Below are positions 26,558-34,649 of a stretch of DNA of 64,000 nucleotides, piece by piece. The first letter of the stretch is position 1. Each line of letters begins with the position of its first letter. The translations under genes were made by a program, and so were the position numbers. The stretch is from a virus: the IMG/VR virus record IMGVR_UViG_3300042398_000969, positions 62,001 to 126,000 of that record. One strand, 5' to 3'. The notes under the pieces were generated by a model. That model made no database searches. It saw only the letters and a list, made by a program, of their open reading frames with translations, and was not told the origin of the DNA.

Positions 26558-29062
26558 TTAGTAAGTTCCGCCATCGATGACTGTTGAGAAAACTAAGCCA
26601 CCGTTTGAATTTTTATAACCTAAGATTCCATCAAGCACATCTTCAGTTTCTGTTGTTGAAACAAAACCAACAAGATTGTTTGAGTTTCTGAACATAATTG
26701 CAGATGTGTTAGAATTTGTATCGGTTCCACCAGAGTATGATAATGTGAAATTACCACTTACTAAAGTATCACCGTTATCAGAATTAATTGTGAATTTATT
26801 TGTATTAAGTGCTAATGTTGTTCCACTATAAGTTAATAAACTATCACCAATTGTATTGTTTGATGTTGCAATAGGGAATGTTCCAGAAGTTAAACTATTT
26901 TCAGAACCATATGTTCCAGCAGTTGTACCAATAATTTTACTTGACTGACCGCTTGAAGAAACAAACATCCAATAATCGCGTAATGAATCCCAAAGTAATG
27001 AACCAGATGCTCCACCAGATCCTGAATCATATGCTGCTAATCCAGCATATTGTTGGAATGGAGAGTATGCATTAACTAATATAATGTTGTCACCAATTTC
27101 AACTGTGCTTGATTGTAAGCTTACGTTTGTTGCTGTACCTAAAACTTCTAAGTTACCAGAAACATATAAGTTAGCTCCTAATTGTGTGTTACCAGTTACT
27201 GTTAGTACACCATTTACTGTTAAATCTCCATTACTTGTAAAGCCATTAGCTGTTAATGAACCTGAAGTTCTGATATCACCATCAGCGTTGTCAACTTCAA
27301 ACTGACCACCACCGATTTGTAAAACTGTACCGTTATATGTTAATCCACTGTAATCAACTAATGCGCCGCCAGCACCAACACCAACAATTCTATTTTGTGT
27401 TAAGTCTTCAACAACTGAAGAAGAAACCGTTGCAACACCATCAACATTAATTGTTGATGAGAATTGAGCCGATCCGCTAACCCCTAATGATCCTGTAACA
27501 TCTAATGAACCAGTTACTGTTGTACCGCTTTTAACTATTAATGAGCCTGTTAATGTTGTATCACCTTTAACATCTAAAGGACCAGCTACGTTTGCTGAAC
27601 CACTAAGATTAAATGAACCAGTTACGGTCGCACCACCCTTAACCAATAATGAACCTGACATTCTTGTGTCACCACTCATGATGTCAACCTCGAATGCCCC
27701 AGCTCTTAATGTAACTTCATCATATGTCAAATATTGGCTATCACCAACTAATCCGTTAGGGCCAGCTACTAAAACTCTATTGTCTGTTAATTGATCATTA
27801 TATATTGAACCAGTTACTTGTAATGAAGAACTAATAATTACACCGTTTACACCAACAAGTGTTGCTGTTTGTGCATAATTATCTATTTTTAAATAATTTG
27901 TATCATCACCGAAGAAATTTAAATCTGCATTACCCACAAGATGAATATCTGTATAACCTGAAGGTCCTGCACTATTATAAATTTCAAATAATCTAGAGTC
28001 ATTTAAATCGGGTTTCAAATATAATGAACCAGTACCTTGAATGTTTGTTACTTCAAGAGCACCAGATAAATTTAAATTACCATTATCAAAAGTTAAACCA
28101 CTATAATTTGTTAATAAACCATTGGTACCAGCAACTACTAATCTTTTTTCTGTTAATGCATCATTATAAATTGAACCAGAAACAACCACGTTGTCTCCGC
28201 CACCTTGACCTAAGAAAGATGAACCACTAACAACCAAATCTTGGAATACTGTGATACCGCTCAAACTAATTGTTCCTGCGTTTAATGTTCCAACATTTGC
28301 TGTTCCAGAAACATGTAAATCTCTCCACGCTTGGCTTGGAGCACCTAAATCAAAAGCATTATTAACTTCAGGTAAAATTGATGAACTAACTTCACCTTGG
28401 AAAACAACCAAATCACTTGTTTGATTACCAATGAATATATTTCCACCTAATGTTACATTACCTGTTAAATCAATAGAACCAGTTTGAATGATATTACCAC
28501 TAATATATAAATCACCGTCTAATCTTGTTGTTCCGGTAACATTTAATGTTCCACCAGTTAATGTACCAACATATGCATTGCTACTTGTTAATGCAGTAAT
28601 ATTACTATTTGTACTAGTAAACGTTACACCAGTTAAATTTAAAAATTTACCGTTACTACCACTGATTGAACCAGTAATTGATGTTATATCAGCGTTACTA
28701 CCAGTTAAAGAGTTAATTGTAACCCCAGAAATGGTGTTACCCTCGATGTTACCAGTAAGGTCTATTTTTGAGTTACCTGCTTGACTAAGAATATAGAGAG
28801 ATTTATTACCAGAAGCATAGAATGGTGTACCATCAAGTACTGAACCATATGAACCAACTGTAATAGTTGGTGCCGCCGCTCCTTGGTAAATCTTAGAAAC
28901 TGGTCTATATGCACCAGCCACACCTTCTGTTTCACCAACAAAAAGGAACGGTCCATTTAGATTTCCTATCGATCCAGTTGCAACAACAAGTTCACTGATT
29001 CTGGCTGTAACATCCTTTAATTGGGTTATACTACCTCTTCTCTGTTTAATTATTTGTGCCAT
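26558..29062 (-). CDS. Long tail fibre (834 aa)
   Basis: The N-terminus MAQIIKQRRGSITQLKD parallels the MAQIVKLRRSSV start of the next fibre, so both probably plug into the same virion socket. Many short units of 'LTGSLxVKSGTTVTGSLDVTG' and 'SGSxxNDxLTxNRVLVAGxNGL' follow, indicating a repeating beta shaft. Near residue 660 is the GDNIILVNAYSPFQQYAGLAAYDSG / LLWDSLRDYW module shared with the fibres at 5035, 21083 and 29108. It ends LGYKNSNGGLVFSTVIDGGTY without a chaperone domain. A strong terminator lies just after the stop, so it closes a transcription unit. Confidence 0.8.
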   Translation of the reverse strand: MAQIIKQRRGSITQLKDVTARISELVVATGSIGNLNGPFLFVGETEGVAGAYRPVSKIYQGAAAPTITVGSYGSVLDGTPFYASGNKSLYILSQAGNSKIDLTGNIEGNTISGVTINSLTGSNADITSITGSISGSNGKFLNLTGVTFTSTNSNITALTSSNAYVGTLTGGTLNVTGTTRLDGDLYISGNIIQTGSIDLTGNVTLGGNIFIGNQTSDLVVFQGEVSSSILPEVNNAFDLGAPSQAWRDLHVSGTANVGTLNAGTISLSGITVFQDLVVSGSSFLGQGGGDNVVVSGSIYNDALTEKRLVVAGTNGLLTNYSGLTFDNGNLNLSGALEVTNIQGTGSLYLKPDLNDSRLFEIYNSAGPSGYTDIHLVGNADLNFFGDDTNYLKIDNYAQTATLVGVNGVIISSSLQVTGSIYNDQLTDNRVLVAGPNGLVGDSQYLTYDEVTLRAGAFEVDIMSGDTRMSGSLLVKGGATVTGSFNLSGSANVAGPLDVKGDTTLTGSLIVKSGTTVTGSLDVTGSLGVSGSAQFSSTINVDGVATVSSSVVEDLTQNRIVGVGAGGALVDYSGLTYNGTVLQIGGGQFEVDNADGDIRTSGSLTANGFTSNGDLTVNGVLTVTGNTQLGANLYVSGNLEVLGTATNVSLQSSTVEIGDNIILVNAYSPFQQYAGLAAYDSGSGGASGSLLWDSLRDYWMFVSSSGQSSKIIGTTAGTYGSENSLTSGTFPIATSNNTIGDSLLTYSGTTLALNTNKFTINSDNGDTLVSGNFTLSYSGGTDTNSNTSAIMFRNSNNLVGFVSTTETEDVLDGILGYKNSNGGLVFSTVIDGGTY

Positions 29063-29087
29063 CTTACGTGTTTAATTGTTTTATTTA

Positions 29088-29095
29088 TATAAATA
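29088..29095 (-). promoter_or_regulatory. TATTTATA motif upstream of the 834-aa fibre
   Basis: Coding-strand AGTATTTATATAA, 25 bp before the ATG at 29062 in a 45-bp gap. Confidence 0.4.
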
Positions 29096-29107
29096 CTTTA
29101 TTTTTAA

Positions 29108-29899
29108 TTAGAAAAATCCATCTCCACAATCAAGAACACTAATTTGTGCTCTATCTGATAATGCTCCAAGATTCTCTATTTTCAATTGTGCTCTAACCAA
29201 TTGTGCACCTATCTCATTTTTAACTATGTTCATTGCACCAGACACAATAAGGGTATCAAGATTCGGATCATTTGGTTGTCTCAATGTTGTTGTACCGTCC
29301 ACAATTAAATCACCTTTAATTCTCATTGAACCAGTAACTTGTAAATCGTGAGTTGTTGCATAAAATGAACCAGTTTGTCTAAATATACCAACATTATTGA
29401 TTAATGTTGCTACCGAACTTGAGTATTGCTGTAAATCTGGTTGTAGAACAATTATTGATTCGTTTCCTAAAGGTCCACCAATCCATCTATCATTTGTACT
29501 ATCCCATAAAAGTGATCCAGATATAGTATTTGGGCTGGTAACATCTTTTACCATTAAACCACCATAAGCGGCTTCACTACCATTTAACTCAATTACATTG
29601 TCACCAATAGACACAGTAGTTGAATTAACAGCTGTTGTTGTTCCTTTTACTAATAAATTCCCTTTAACTGTTAAATTGGACCCTGTTGTTTCTATTGCTG
29701 CTTTTAACGATGCGCTATAGAGATTTAATTGAGCAGTACCTGAGTTCTCAATATATTGTTGAAGGGTTTGTCCAGAAATAAACAAGTTATCGGCATATAC
29801 CGAATGTAAAGCCCCAGAAACCGCACCTAAATCTATTACCGATCCGGATGGGACTGTTGCTGTGTCAATCTGTAACCAATTAATTTGTTGTAATGCCAT
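29108..29899 (-). CDS. Short fibre-module protein (263 aa)
   Basis: It begins MALQQINWLQIDTATVPSGS and has the module SIGDNVIELNGSEAAYGGLMV..SGSLLWDSTNDRWIGG also present in three long fibres, then a short shaft (LQVTGSMRIKGDLIVDGTTTLR). The C-terminus AQLKIENLGALSDRAQISVLDCGDGFF is not seen in the other fibres. It may be a proximal fibre segment or adaptor. The TWLQIDT-like N-terminus resembles the beginnings of fibre-attachment proteins in marine phages. It is the first gene of the fibre region in the direction of transcription. Confidence 0.7.
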   Translation of the reverse strand: MALQQINWLQIDTATVPSGSVIDLGAVSGALHSVYADNLFISGQTLQQYIENSGTAQLNLYSASLKAAIETTGSNLTVKGNLLVKGTTTAVNSTTVSIGDNVIELNGSEAAYGGLMVKDVTSPNTISGSLLWDSTNDRWIGGPLGNESIIVLQPDLQQYSSSVATLINNVGIFRQTGSFYATTHDLQVTGSMRIKGDLIVDGTTTLRQPNDPNLDTLIVSGAMNIVKNEIGAQLVRAQLKIENLGALSDRAQISVLDCGDGFF

Positions 29900-29952
29900 G
29901 TAAAAAGTAAAGTCTTTTACATAAATACTTTTATTATAGTTCTTGGCATAAA

Positions 29953-29979
29953 AAAAGGGATTTTTTTTAAATCCCTTTT
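29953..29979 (-). terminator. Rho-independent terminator
   Basis: An 11-bp stem AAAAGGGATTT / AAATCCCTTTT with a 5-nt loop, running into a T-rich end on the minus strand. It begins 8 bp past the glutaredoxin stop and separates the redox genes from the fibre region. Confidence 0.85.
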
Positions 29980-29987
29980 AGTTTTTT

Positions 29988-30260
29988 TTAAATATACTTT
30001 CTAATTTTCTCAATTGCTTCCTCTTTTGAGTTAAAATCTCTACCGGCAACAAAGATTGGCCCAGATTCTGTTTCCGGATTTTGTAAATAAACTGTTGGTA
30101 ACGCATCTTCTTTTGTAACCTCTGTTATCGCTTTGTACAAATCTCTAAATTTATTAATTTCAAATTCAGTATATTGTATACCTTGTTTTTTTAATTCCTC
30201 TTTTAGAGTTTTACAATGAGAACAACCATCTAATGTGAAAATATTGACAGTATAAGCCAT
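29988..30260 (-). CDS. Glutaredoxin-like protein
   Basis: A 90-aa thioredoxin-fold protein with the redox motif CSHC at residues 13-16 (TLDGCSHCKTL), a cis-Pro segment LPTVYL, and a C-terminal helix KEEAIEKIRKYI. The length and the early CxxC fit phage glutaredoxins that serve ribonucleotide reductase or other thiol enzymes. The CSHC centre differs from the usual CPYC, so its redox potential may differ. The stop of the thioredoxin gene is one base away, so both are cotranscribed. No ribonucleotide reductase is visible in this window. Confidence 0.85.
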   Translation of the reverse strand: MAYTVNIFTLDGCSHCKTLKEELKKQGIQYTEFEINKFRDLYKAITEVTKEDALPTVYLQNPETESGPIFVAGRDFNSKEEAIEKIRKYI

Positions 30261-30261
30261 T

Positions 30262-30567
30262 TTATAAATCGTTTAAAATATCTTTATAGAAAGAGTCTGA
30301 GTTGGCACCAGTTGATCTGTTTATTAAATCCTCACCTTTATAAAAAATGATAGTTGGAACAGATCTAATACCAGCTTCAACCGCATGTGGCATATTTTCA
30401 TCCACATCTATTGAAACAAATTTTACATTAGGGTAATCGCTTTGTAATGCTGCTAATCTTGGCATAAGTGACTTACAAGGGCCACACCATTTAGCGAAAT
30501 AATCCACTAAAATTGCATCCCCATTTGATTGTAATTGTTTTAATTGTTCTGATGTAATGTTTTCCAT
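30262..30567 (-). CDS. trxA: Thioredoxin
   Basis: A 101-aa classical thioredoxin: active site WCGPC at residues 27-31, buried Asp in the LVDYFAKW strand, and the cis-Pro loop SVPTIIFYKG. It reduces protein disulfides in the cytoplasm; in phages it can serve nucleotide reduction or act as a polymerase factor. It lies 3 bp from the AAA+ ATPase gene and 1 bp from glutaredoxin. The symbol denotes the family, not proven orthology. Confidence 0.92.
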   Translation of the reverse strand: MENITSEQLKQLQSNGDAILVDYFAKWCGPCKSLMPRLAALQSDYPNVKFVSIDVDENMPHAVEAGIRSVPTIIFYKGEDLINRSTGANSDSFYKDILNDL

Positions 30568-30570
30568 ATT

Positions 30571-31638
30571 TTAAAATCCTATTTTTGATCCTTTATTTTT
30601 TGATGATTTATGAACTTCAACGTCTATATTATATATATCAGCAAGTACCATTCCTTCCTCTGAAACGTGATCTTTTTCTAAATGTTTTAATAAATTGTTG
30701 GTTTCGTCTATTGATAATTTTTCGAACTTATGTTCAGCAATTAATCTACCTTTTCTAAGTAAAGCTTGATCAATTTTTTCTTTTTTCATGTTGAAAGTAG
30801 CAATTACCTGAATATTAAGACAGTCACCAAGAATACCATCGGTTAGGTTTAATATATTAGAAACACCCGCTGGAGACCCGTTACCTTCTCTATCTGATAT
30901 CACTCTTTCAGCATCTTCGATTATTAGAATACTATTTCTGTGATCCATTAAGAATGGAATAAAACTAGGTTCAGATAACATCTCGGCCATTGATGGTGGA
31001 ATAAATAAAATAACTTTATCCTTAATTAATTTGGTTAGATACTTTATGTATGATGTTTTTCCTGTTCCCGGATCTCCGTGAAGTAGAATAATACCCTTAT
31101 CGTTTGGTTTATTTAATCTTTCAATAATAACATCATGAACTTTAGTAAATTCTTCACCATAATTTAATGTCAAGTCCATATCGGGAATCTGTAAATCATA
31201 TTCTTCTGTATCCATATGACCCATTTCACTTTTAACTAAATTAATATTAGCTTTTCTTTTTTGTCTCTCAAAAGTTTTAATTTCCTCTAAGTTTATTTGT
31301 TCACCCAATTCACCTGAAAGTAAATTATATAAAAACTCAAGACTAACTAAATCATTTTTACTTTCATTTCTTGTTGAAATGTCAATAAAAATATTTTTAT
31401 CTTGATTGATAAGTACTGTTTCCCATGAGCTTTCGCTTCTTCTAGAAGATGCTACTCTAACTACCTCAACAAATCCCGTTTGTTTTAGATGATCTATGAT
31501 TTTAGGATCATACATTGTTTTATTAGTAAATTTTGATGGTACAGCATCAAAGTGTGTTAAATACAATTGTTCACATGGTATATCATTACCATATGATGTT
31601 TCGTAAACAACAAAATTATGTGGGAGTTTCATCTTCAT
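30571..31638 (-). CDS. AAA+ ATPase
   Basis: A 355-aa protein. The N-terminal 150 residues are of unknown fold. The C-terminal half is an AAA+ module: Walker A HGDPGTGKTS near residues 187-196, Walker B SILIIEDAE near 236-244, sensor-1 ATFN near 280 and an arginine-finger-like LLRKGR near 293-298. The order and the 'ILNLTDGILGD' helix between Walker B and sensor 1 resemble BCS1/FtsH-like AAA proteins. Such ATPases occur in many T4-like and giant phages, with role unknown. It stands between the NusG-like and thioredoxin genes. Remodelling of a host or phage complex is the likely activity. Confidence 0.85.
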   Translation of the reverse strand: MKMKLPHNFVVYETSYGNDIPCEQLYLTHFDAVPSKFTNKTMYDPKIIDHLKQTGFVEVVRVASSRRSESSWETVLINQDKNIFIDISTRNESKNDLVSLEFLYNLLSGELGEQINLEEIKTFERQKRKANINLVKSEMGHMDTEEYDLQIPDMDLTLNYGEEFTKVHDVIIERLNKPNDKGIILLHGDPGTGKTSYIKYLTKLIKDKVILFIPPSMAEMLSEPSFIPFLMDHRNSILIIEDAERVISDREGNGSPAGVSNILNLTDGILGDCLNIQVIATFNMKKEKIDQALLRKGRLIAEHKFEKLSIDETNNLLKHLEKDHVSEEGMVLADIYNIDVEVHKSSKNKGSKIGF

Positions 31639-31675
31639 GAATCTAATATAACGGAAAAAAATTGATTTTCAAAAA

Positions 31676-31969
31676 TTAATTCATACAAATTCCTGGGTAG
31701 TCATCTAAAAATAAAAATAATTTATCATCACTATAGAAAACCCTCTGTTTGCTAATTGTTGTTGCTAAAGCAGCAACCCTTAATAACTCAAACTGTTCTT
31801 TGGTTAATTCTGGTTGTCCGTTTGTTTCAAAATTTTTTTCAGAAACGGTTGTTAATTGTCTGTAAAATTCATCAACATCAGATTCACCAATGAAATATTT
31901 GCTGGCTTCTTCGTTTGTTTTTAAAAAGCTTTTTACTTTTTGTAAATAAACTAAAATCTCAGTATCCAT
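31676..31969 (-). CDS. Conserved hypothetical protein (97 aa)
   Basis: A small, mostly helical acidic protein (FLKTNEEASKYFIGESDVDEFYRQLT) with a final strand LFLFLDDYPGICMN. No signal peptide or known motif. It overlaps nothing and lies one base downstream of the NusG-like gene, so it is probably cotranscribed with it. Function unknown. Confidence 0.7.
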   Translation of the reverse strand: MDTEILVYLQKVKSFLKTNEEASKYFIGESDVDEFYRQLTTVSEKNFETNGQPELTKEQFELLRVAALATTISKQRVFYSDDKLFLFLDDYPGICMN

Positions 31970-31970
31970 T

Positions 31971-32495
31971 TTAATATACTTTTGAAATTTGATCTAAATT
32001 AACTTCAACTGAGGTATCTCTACCAAACACCTTTACATTCAATTGAACCTTCTCGTTTTTTATTGAACCAATAACTCCATTAAAAGATGAAAAGGGACCT
32101 TCAGTGATAACTACGTTTTCCCCTGAAATAAATTTAATTGATTTACTTTCCTTGTGTTTTTCTAAACTATCATCCTTTAATATCTTTTCGATATCATCCT
32201 CTCTCATTCTTCTAGGTGTTTTATCACCTAACATTCCCATAATAGAAGGATTCGCAGCAACCGTTTTTAATTGATCATCAGTTAAGGTGTTTTCAGATTC
32301 AAAATAAAGATAACCATTGTATATGACCTTTTCTCTTAATGTTTTCTTCTTTCTAACTACAACAAATTCTTTCTCCAATGGACATACGAATCTATTAATA
32401 AACCCTATTTTACCCATTGTTATTTGCGTATTAAATTGCTCAGATAATTGTCTTTCCTTACCCGGCATAACCTTTATTACATACCATTTAGACAT
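31971..32495 (-). CDS. nusG: NusG-like transcription elongation factor
   Basis: A 174-aa protein with an NGN domain beginning MSKWYVIKVMPGKERQL, including the GYLYFE strand, and a C-terminal KOW domain (FISGENVVITEGPFSSFNGVIGSI) near residues 122-150. NusG binds the beta-prime clamp of RNA polymerase and couples transcription to termination or translation; phage copies may antiterminate or favour phage operons. It is slightly shorter than cellular NusG. It is read divergently from the plus-strand pair at 32619-33451, so the 120-bp space between them probably holds back-to-back promoters. Confidence 0.9.
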   Translation of the reverse strand: MSKWYVIKVMPGKERQLSEQFNTQITMGKIGFINRFVCPLEKEFVVVRKKKTLREKVIYNGYLYFESENTLTDDQLKTVAANPSIMGMLGDKTPRRMREDDIEKILKDDSLEKHKESKSIKFISGENVVITEGPFSSFNGVIGSIKNEKVQLNVKVFGRDTSVEVNLDQISKVY

Positions 32496-32618
32496 AAAAA
32501 TAAATTTAAGTTGTTAATATTGATAAATATATACCAATTTTATTAACACTAATATATGGTTTTTTTGGTAAAATACAAAAATATTTGTTTTTTAAATTTA
32601 AATTATTTATATTATATC

Positions 32619-32771
32619 ATGGGCTGTAGTAAATGTAAAAATAAAAACGAAATTAAAGACGAATTTATGGCTAAGGCTAACTTCTTTGAGAAGGTTGGTA
32701 TTGCTATATTAGCCATTTTATTAATCCTATCTAGCTATGGGATATATTCCTTAATTCAAAAAGTAATATGA
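32619..32771 (+). CDS. Small membrane protein with CxxC head
   Basis: A 50-aa plus-strand protein starting MGCSKCKNKNEIKDEF and followed by one transmembrane helix (VGIAILAILLILSSYGIYSLI). The two N-terminal cysteines could bind metal or be lipidated or oxidised, but there is no lipobox. An upstream in-frame ATG at 32556 gives an implausible AT-encoded leader, so the ATG at 32619 was chosen. Its TGA overlaps the next start as ATGA, so it is coupled to the 227-aa gene. Function unknown. Confidence 0.65.
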   Translation: MGCSKCKNKNEIKDEFMAKANFFEKVGIAILAILLILSSYGIYSLIQKVI

Positions 32772-33451
32772 CCGATAAACCAAAGCACAAATACTCAATT
32801 ATAGTAATGCTACAGGATCCTGAAAATCCTAAATTGTGGGTAAGAAAAAAGGTTTTATATTCAACCAATAAAAGAACTACAATACATGAAAAATGGAGAG
32901 AATGTAAAACTCAAGTTAAGCCATTATATTGGGCTGAAAATAGAGGTAGATCTAGGGCTAAATTAATTTTTAAACTATTATTAATTTATCCTAGAAATAG
33001 GTGGACAACAAATGACATTTATCAAGAAAGAGATGAGTTGGGTAGATTAGAGGATGTTAAACTAGATCCAAAGGAGAATCCTTATCAAGTAATTAAAGAA
33101 AGTATGAAATGGTGGGAGCCGGAAAAAATATATGATGCACAACAAAAGAAACATATATTCTTTGAGGAAATGCTAGAAATAGTAAGTAATATAAAAGAGA
33201 ATGGAACAATATATACTTTAAATAATAAAGTGATTATTCAGGTGGATAATGATGTGTGGTTATATCAAAACAAAAATGTGAATGACACAAAAAGATTATT
33301 TTTTCTTTTAAGAGAACAAATTTATAAGAAGGGAAAAACAAATTTTATTTTTAATAATCCAACAACGGTAGCATTCAAGAAACAGCTATATGATATGCTG
33401 GAAGGTATGGGATTCAAGAGGTCTGAGCTGCTTAGACATTATTCATATTAA
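32768..33451 (+). CDS. Conserved hypothetical protein (227 aa)
   Basis: One of only two plus-strand genes in the window. The product begins with a beta-rich region (KYSIIVMLQDPENPKLWVRKKVLY), has a basic centre and a C-terminal helix pair (FKKQLYDMLEGMGFKRSELL). No known catalytic motif is visible. It is coupled by ATGA to the small membrane protein and converges with the minus-strand gene at 33432, their 3' ends overlapping by 20 bp. Opposite transcription suggests early expression apart from the minus-strand genes; this is inferred. Confidence 0.7.
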   Translation: MTDKPKHKYSIIVMLQDPENPKLWVRKKVLYSTNKRTTIHEKWRECKTQVKPLYWAENRGRSRAKLIFKLLLIYPRNRWTTNDIYQERDELGRLEDVKLDPKENPYQVIKESMKWWEPEKIYDAQQKKHIFFEEMLEIVSNIKENGTIYTLNNKVIIQVDNDVWLYQNKNVNDTKRLFFLLREQIYKKGKTNFIFNNPTTVAFKKQLYDMLEGMGFKRSELLRHYSY

Positions 33452-33665
33452 AAACAATATTAAGATTTCCAATCTTAACATTAAATGTATCTTTAGGAAA
33501 TCCGGTTGTGAATCTTACCTTGGATTGTACAATTTTATAAATTCTATCAAACTCTTCTTTAGATACTTCAATAACAATAGTTTGGCTTACAGAAACTAAA
33601 TTACATTTCTCTATTAAGTCTGATACAATAGCTAACTGATTAAATAAGTCACCCCTTTTTTCCAT
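33432..33665 (-). CDS. Conserved hypothetical protein (77 aa)
   Basis: A 77-aa protein with a helical N-terminus (DLFNQLAIVSDLIEKC), a KEEFDRIYKIV helix and a C-terminal beta hairpin ending FNVKIGNLNIVFNMNNV. The ATG at 33665 was preferred over a TTG at 33671. Its 3' end overlaps the convergent plus-strand gene by 20 bp and its 5' end overlaps the next minus-strand gene by 17 bp. Function unknown. Confidence 0.6.
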   Translation of the reverse strand: MEKRGDLFNQLAIVSDLIEKCNLVSVSQTIVIEVSKEEFDRIYKIVQSKVRFTTGFPKDTFNVKIGNLNIVFNMNNV

Positions 33666-33852
33666 ATCCAAAAATTATTAATATCTTATCCCAAATAGAT
33701 ATTTTCTTTTTTGGTTTTATTGCAAACATTTCGGTCTTATCTAAGGACTTAATTTCTTTTACCAGATTTTTTTTGTGGTTCTGGATCTCCGTCTTGTCCT
33801 TCTCCATCTCCTTCGATAGCCAATCCAATCCCTGTTGAATCCTCTTGCTCAT
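33649..33852 (-). CDS. Small basic protein overlapping its upstream gene
   Basis: A 67-aa lysine-rich protein, MSKRIQQGLDWLSKEMEKD followed by an EIKSLDKTEMF helix and a hydrophobic end ISIWDKILIIFGYGKKG that may touch membrane. Its first 104 bp lie within the 157-aa gene in another frame. The amphipathic helix pattern looks like a real protein rather than a shadow, but the long overlap is unusual and lowers confidence. Confidence 0.5.
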   Translation of the reverse strand: MSKRIQQGLDWLSKEMEKDKTEIQNHKKNLVKEIKSLDKTEMFAIKPKKKISIWDKILIIFGYGKKG

Positions 33853-34222
33853 TGTTTTCTAAAAAATTAATATCTTTTAATTTATCTAATGATTCATTTC
33901 TGAATAACGTTTCAAGTTCTCTAACCTTTTCTTTAAATAATCTATCCTTCTCTTCTAGTTCAATGTTATATTTGATTATTTCAGTTGCACAAGATCTAGC
34001 AGTATCATAGCCTTCTGCTGTTGCAAATGATACTAATGATACCAATTGGTACTTGTCATTCTTGTCCTGAACTTTTAATGACATTGATTTATATTGTGAA
34101 ACTACTTGTTGCACATGCTCTAGTCGCCATGTTGTTGGTATCTTTAGATCCAAGCTAACGTTTTTTTCTATCTCCCTTAATGAGAAGAAATATGGTCTAA
34201 GATTTGAAATTAGTTCGTACAC
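33749..34222 (-). CDS. Conserved helical protein (157 aa)
   Basis: The protein has a conserved-looking N-terminal block (MYELISNLRPYFFSLREIE, IPTTWRLEHV) and helices with KYQLVSLVSFATAEGYDT, then a long charged helix (LEEKDRLFKEKVRELETLF). The last 30 residues are Gly/Asp/Glu-rich and disordered, and coincide with the region overlapped by the 67-aa gene. The start is GTG at 34222, overlapping the TAG of the upstream gene by one base (TAGTG); no nearer ATG exists. Function unknown. Confidence 0.65.
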   Translation of the reverse strand: MYELISNLRPYFFSLREIEKNVSLDLKIPTTWRLEHVQQVVSQYKSMSLKVQDKNDKYQLVSLVSFATAEGYDTARSCATEIIKYNIELEEKDRLFKEKVRELETLFRNESLDKLKDINFLENNEQEDSTGIGLAIEGDGEGQDGDPEPQKKSGKRN

Positions 34223-34404
34223 TATAATGTAATTAAAAATGTTATTATATAGGAAACTGCAAAATAAATAATAATTTCAGTTACCTTGTTTATTGTTATC
34301 GGTTTTGGGTTTTCATCTCGCAGGGCGAGTAAAAACTCTGAAACATATCTTAGTAAAAAAATAATACTAAGTATGAAAAAAAATATACTAGCTATTTTCA
34401 TCAT
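34222..34404 (-). CDS. Small two-helix membrane protein
   Basis: A 60-aa protein with two predicted transmembrane segments, IASIFFFILSIIFLLRYVSEF and IIIYFAVSYIITFLITL, separated by a short basic loop. Two ATG codons stand at its start (34404 and 34401). It overlaps the Hc1-like gene by 17 bp and the following gene by one base. Small membrane proteins of this kind may act in lysis or superinfection exclusion, but nothing specific is visible. Confidence 0.55.
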   Translation of the reverse strand: MMKIASIFFFILSIIFLLRYVSEFLLALRDENPKPITINKVTEIIIYFAVSYIITFLITL

Positions 34405-34576
34405 GTCTTTTTATTTCTTCTAAGATTTCTTTTCTGTAAACCCCAATCATAGCTTTAAGCTCCTGGGCGTGTTTTCTTGCTCGGATTGATGCGCTTCGAT
34501 TACCCTTATCAAAAACTTTTTGAGTATCAACGGACATCTTCTCCACCAAATCTTTTATTTTCTTTAAAGTTTCCAT
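34388..34576 (-). CDS. Histone H1-like (Hc1-family) DNA-binding protein
   Basis: A 62-aa basic helical protein. The segment FDKGNRSASIRARKHAQELKAM near residues 22-43 matches the KGNKxAGTRARKxxLEL core of the Hc1 / histone H1-like proteins common in Bacteroidota, and YRKEILEEIK follows like KEFRKxSVE in that family. Those proteins bind and compact DNA. A phage copy could organise phage DNA or displace host chromatin proteins. It is close to the usual length of the family and supports a Bacteroidota host. The TATTTATA motif at 34603 lies 26 bp upstream. Confidence 0.75.
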   Translation of the reverse strand: METLKKIKDLVEKMSVDTQKVFDKGNRSASIRARKHAQELKAMIGVYRKEILEEIKRHDENS

Positions 34577-34602
34577 TAAAAATATGTTTTTATTTAATAC
34601 AA

Positions 34603-34610
34603 TATAAATA
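34603..34610 (-). promoter_or_regulatory. TATTTATA motif upstream of the Hc1-like gene
   Basis: Coding-strand TTTATTTATATTG, 26 bp before the ATG at 34576 in a 73-bp AT-rich gap. Confidence 0.35.
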
Positions 34611-34649
34611 AAAATATTGGTTTTTTAAAGTAAATAACAAGGTTTTTTT

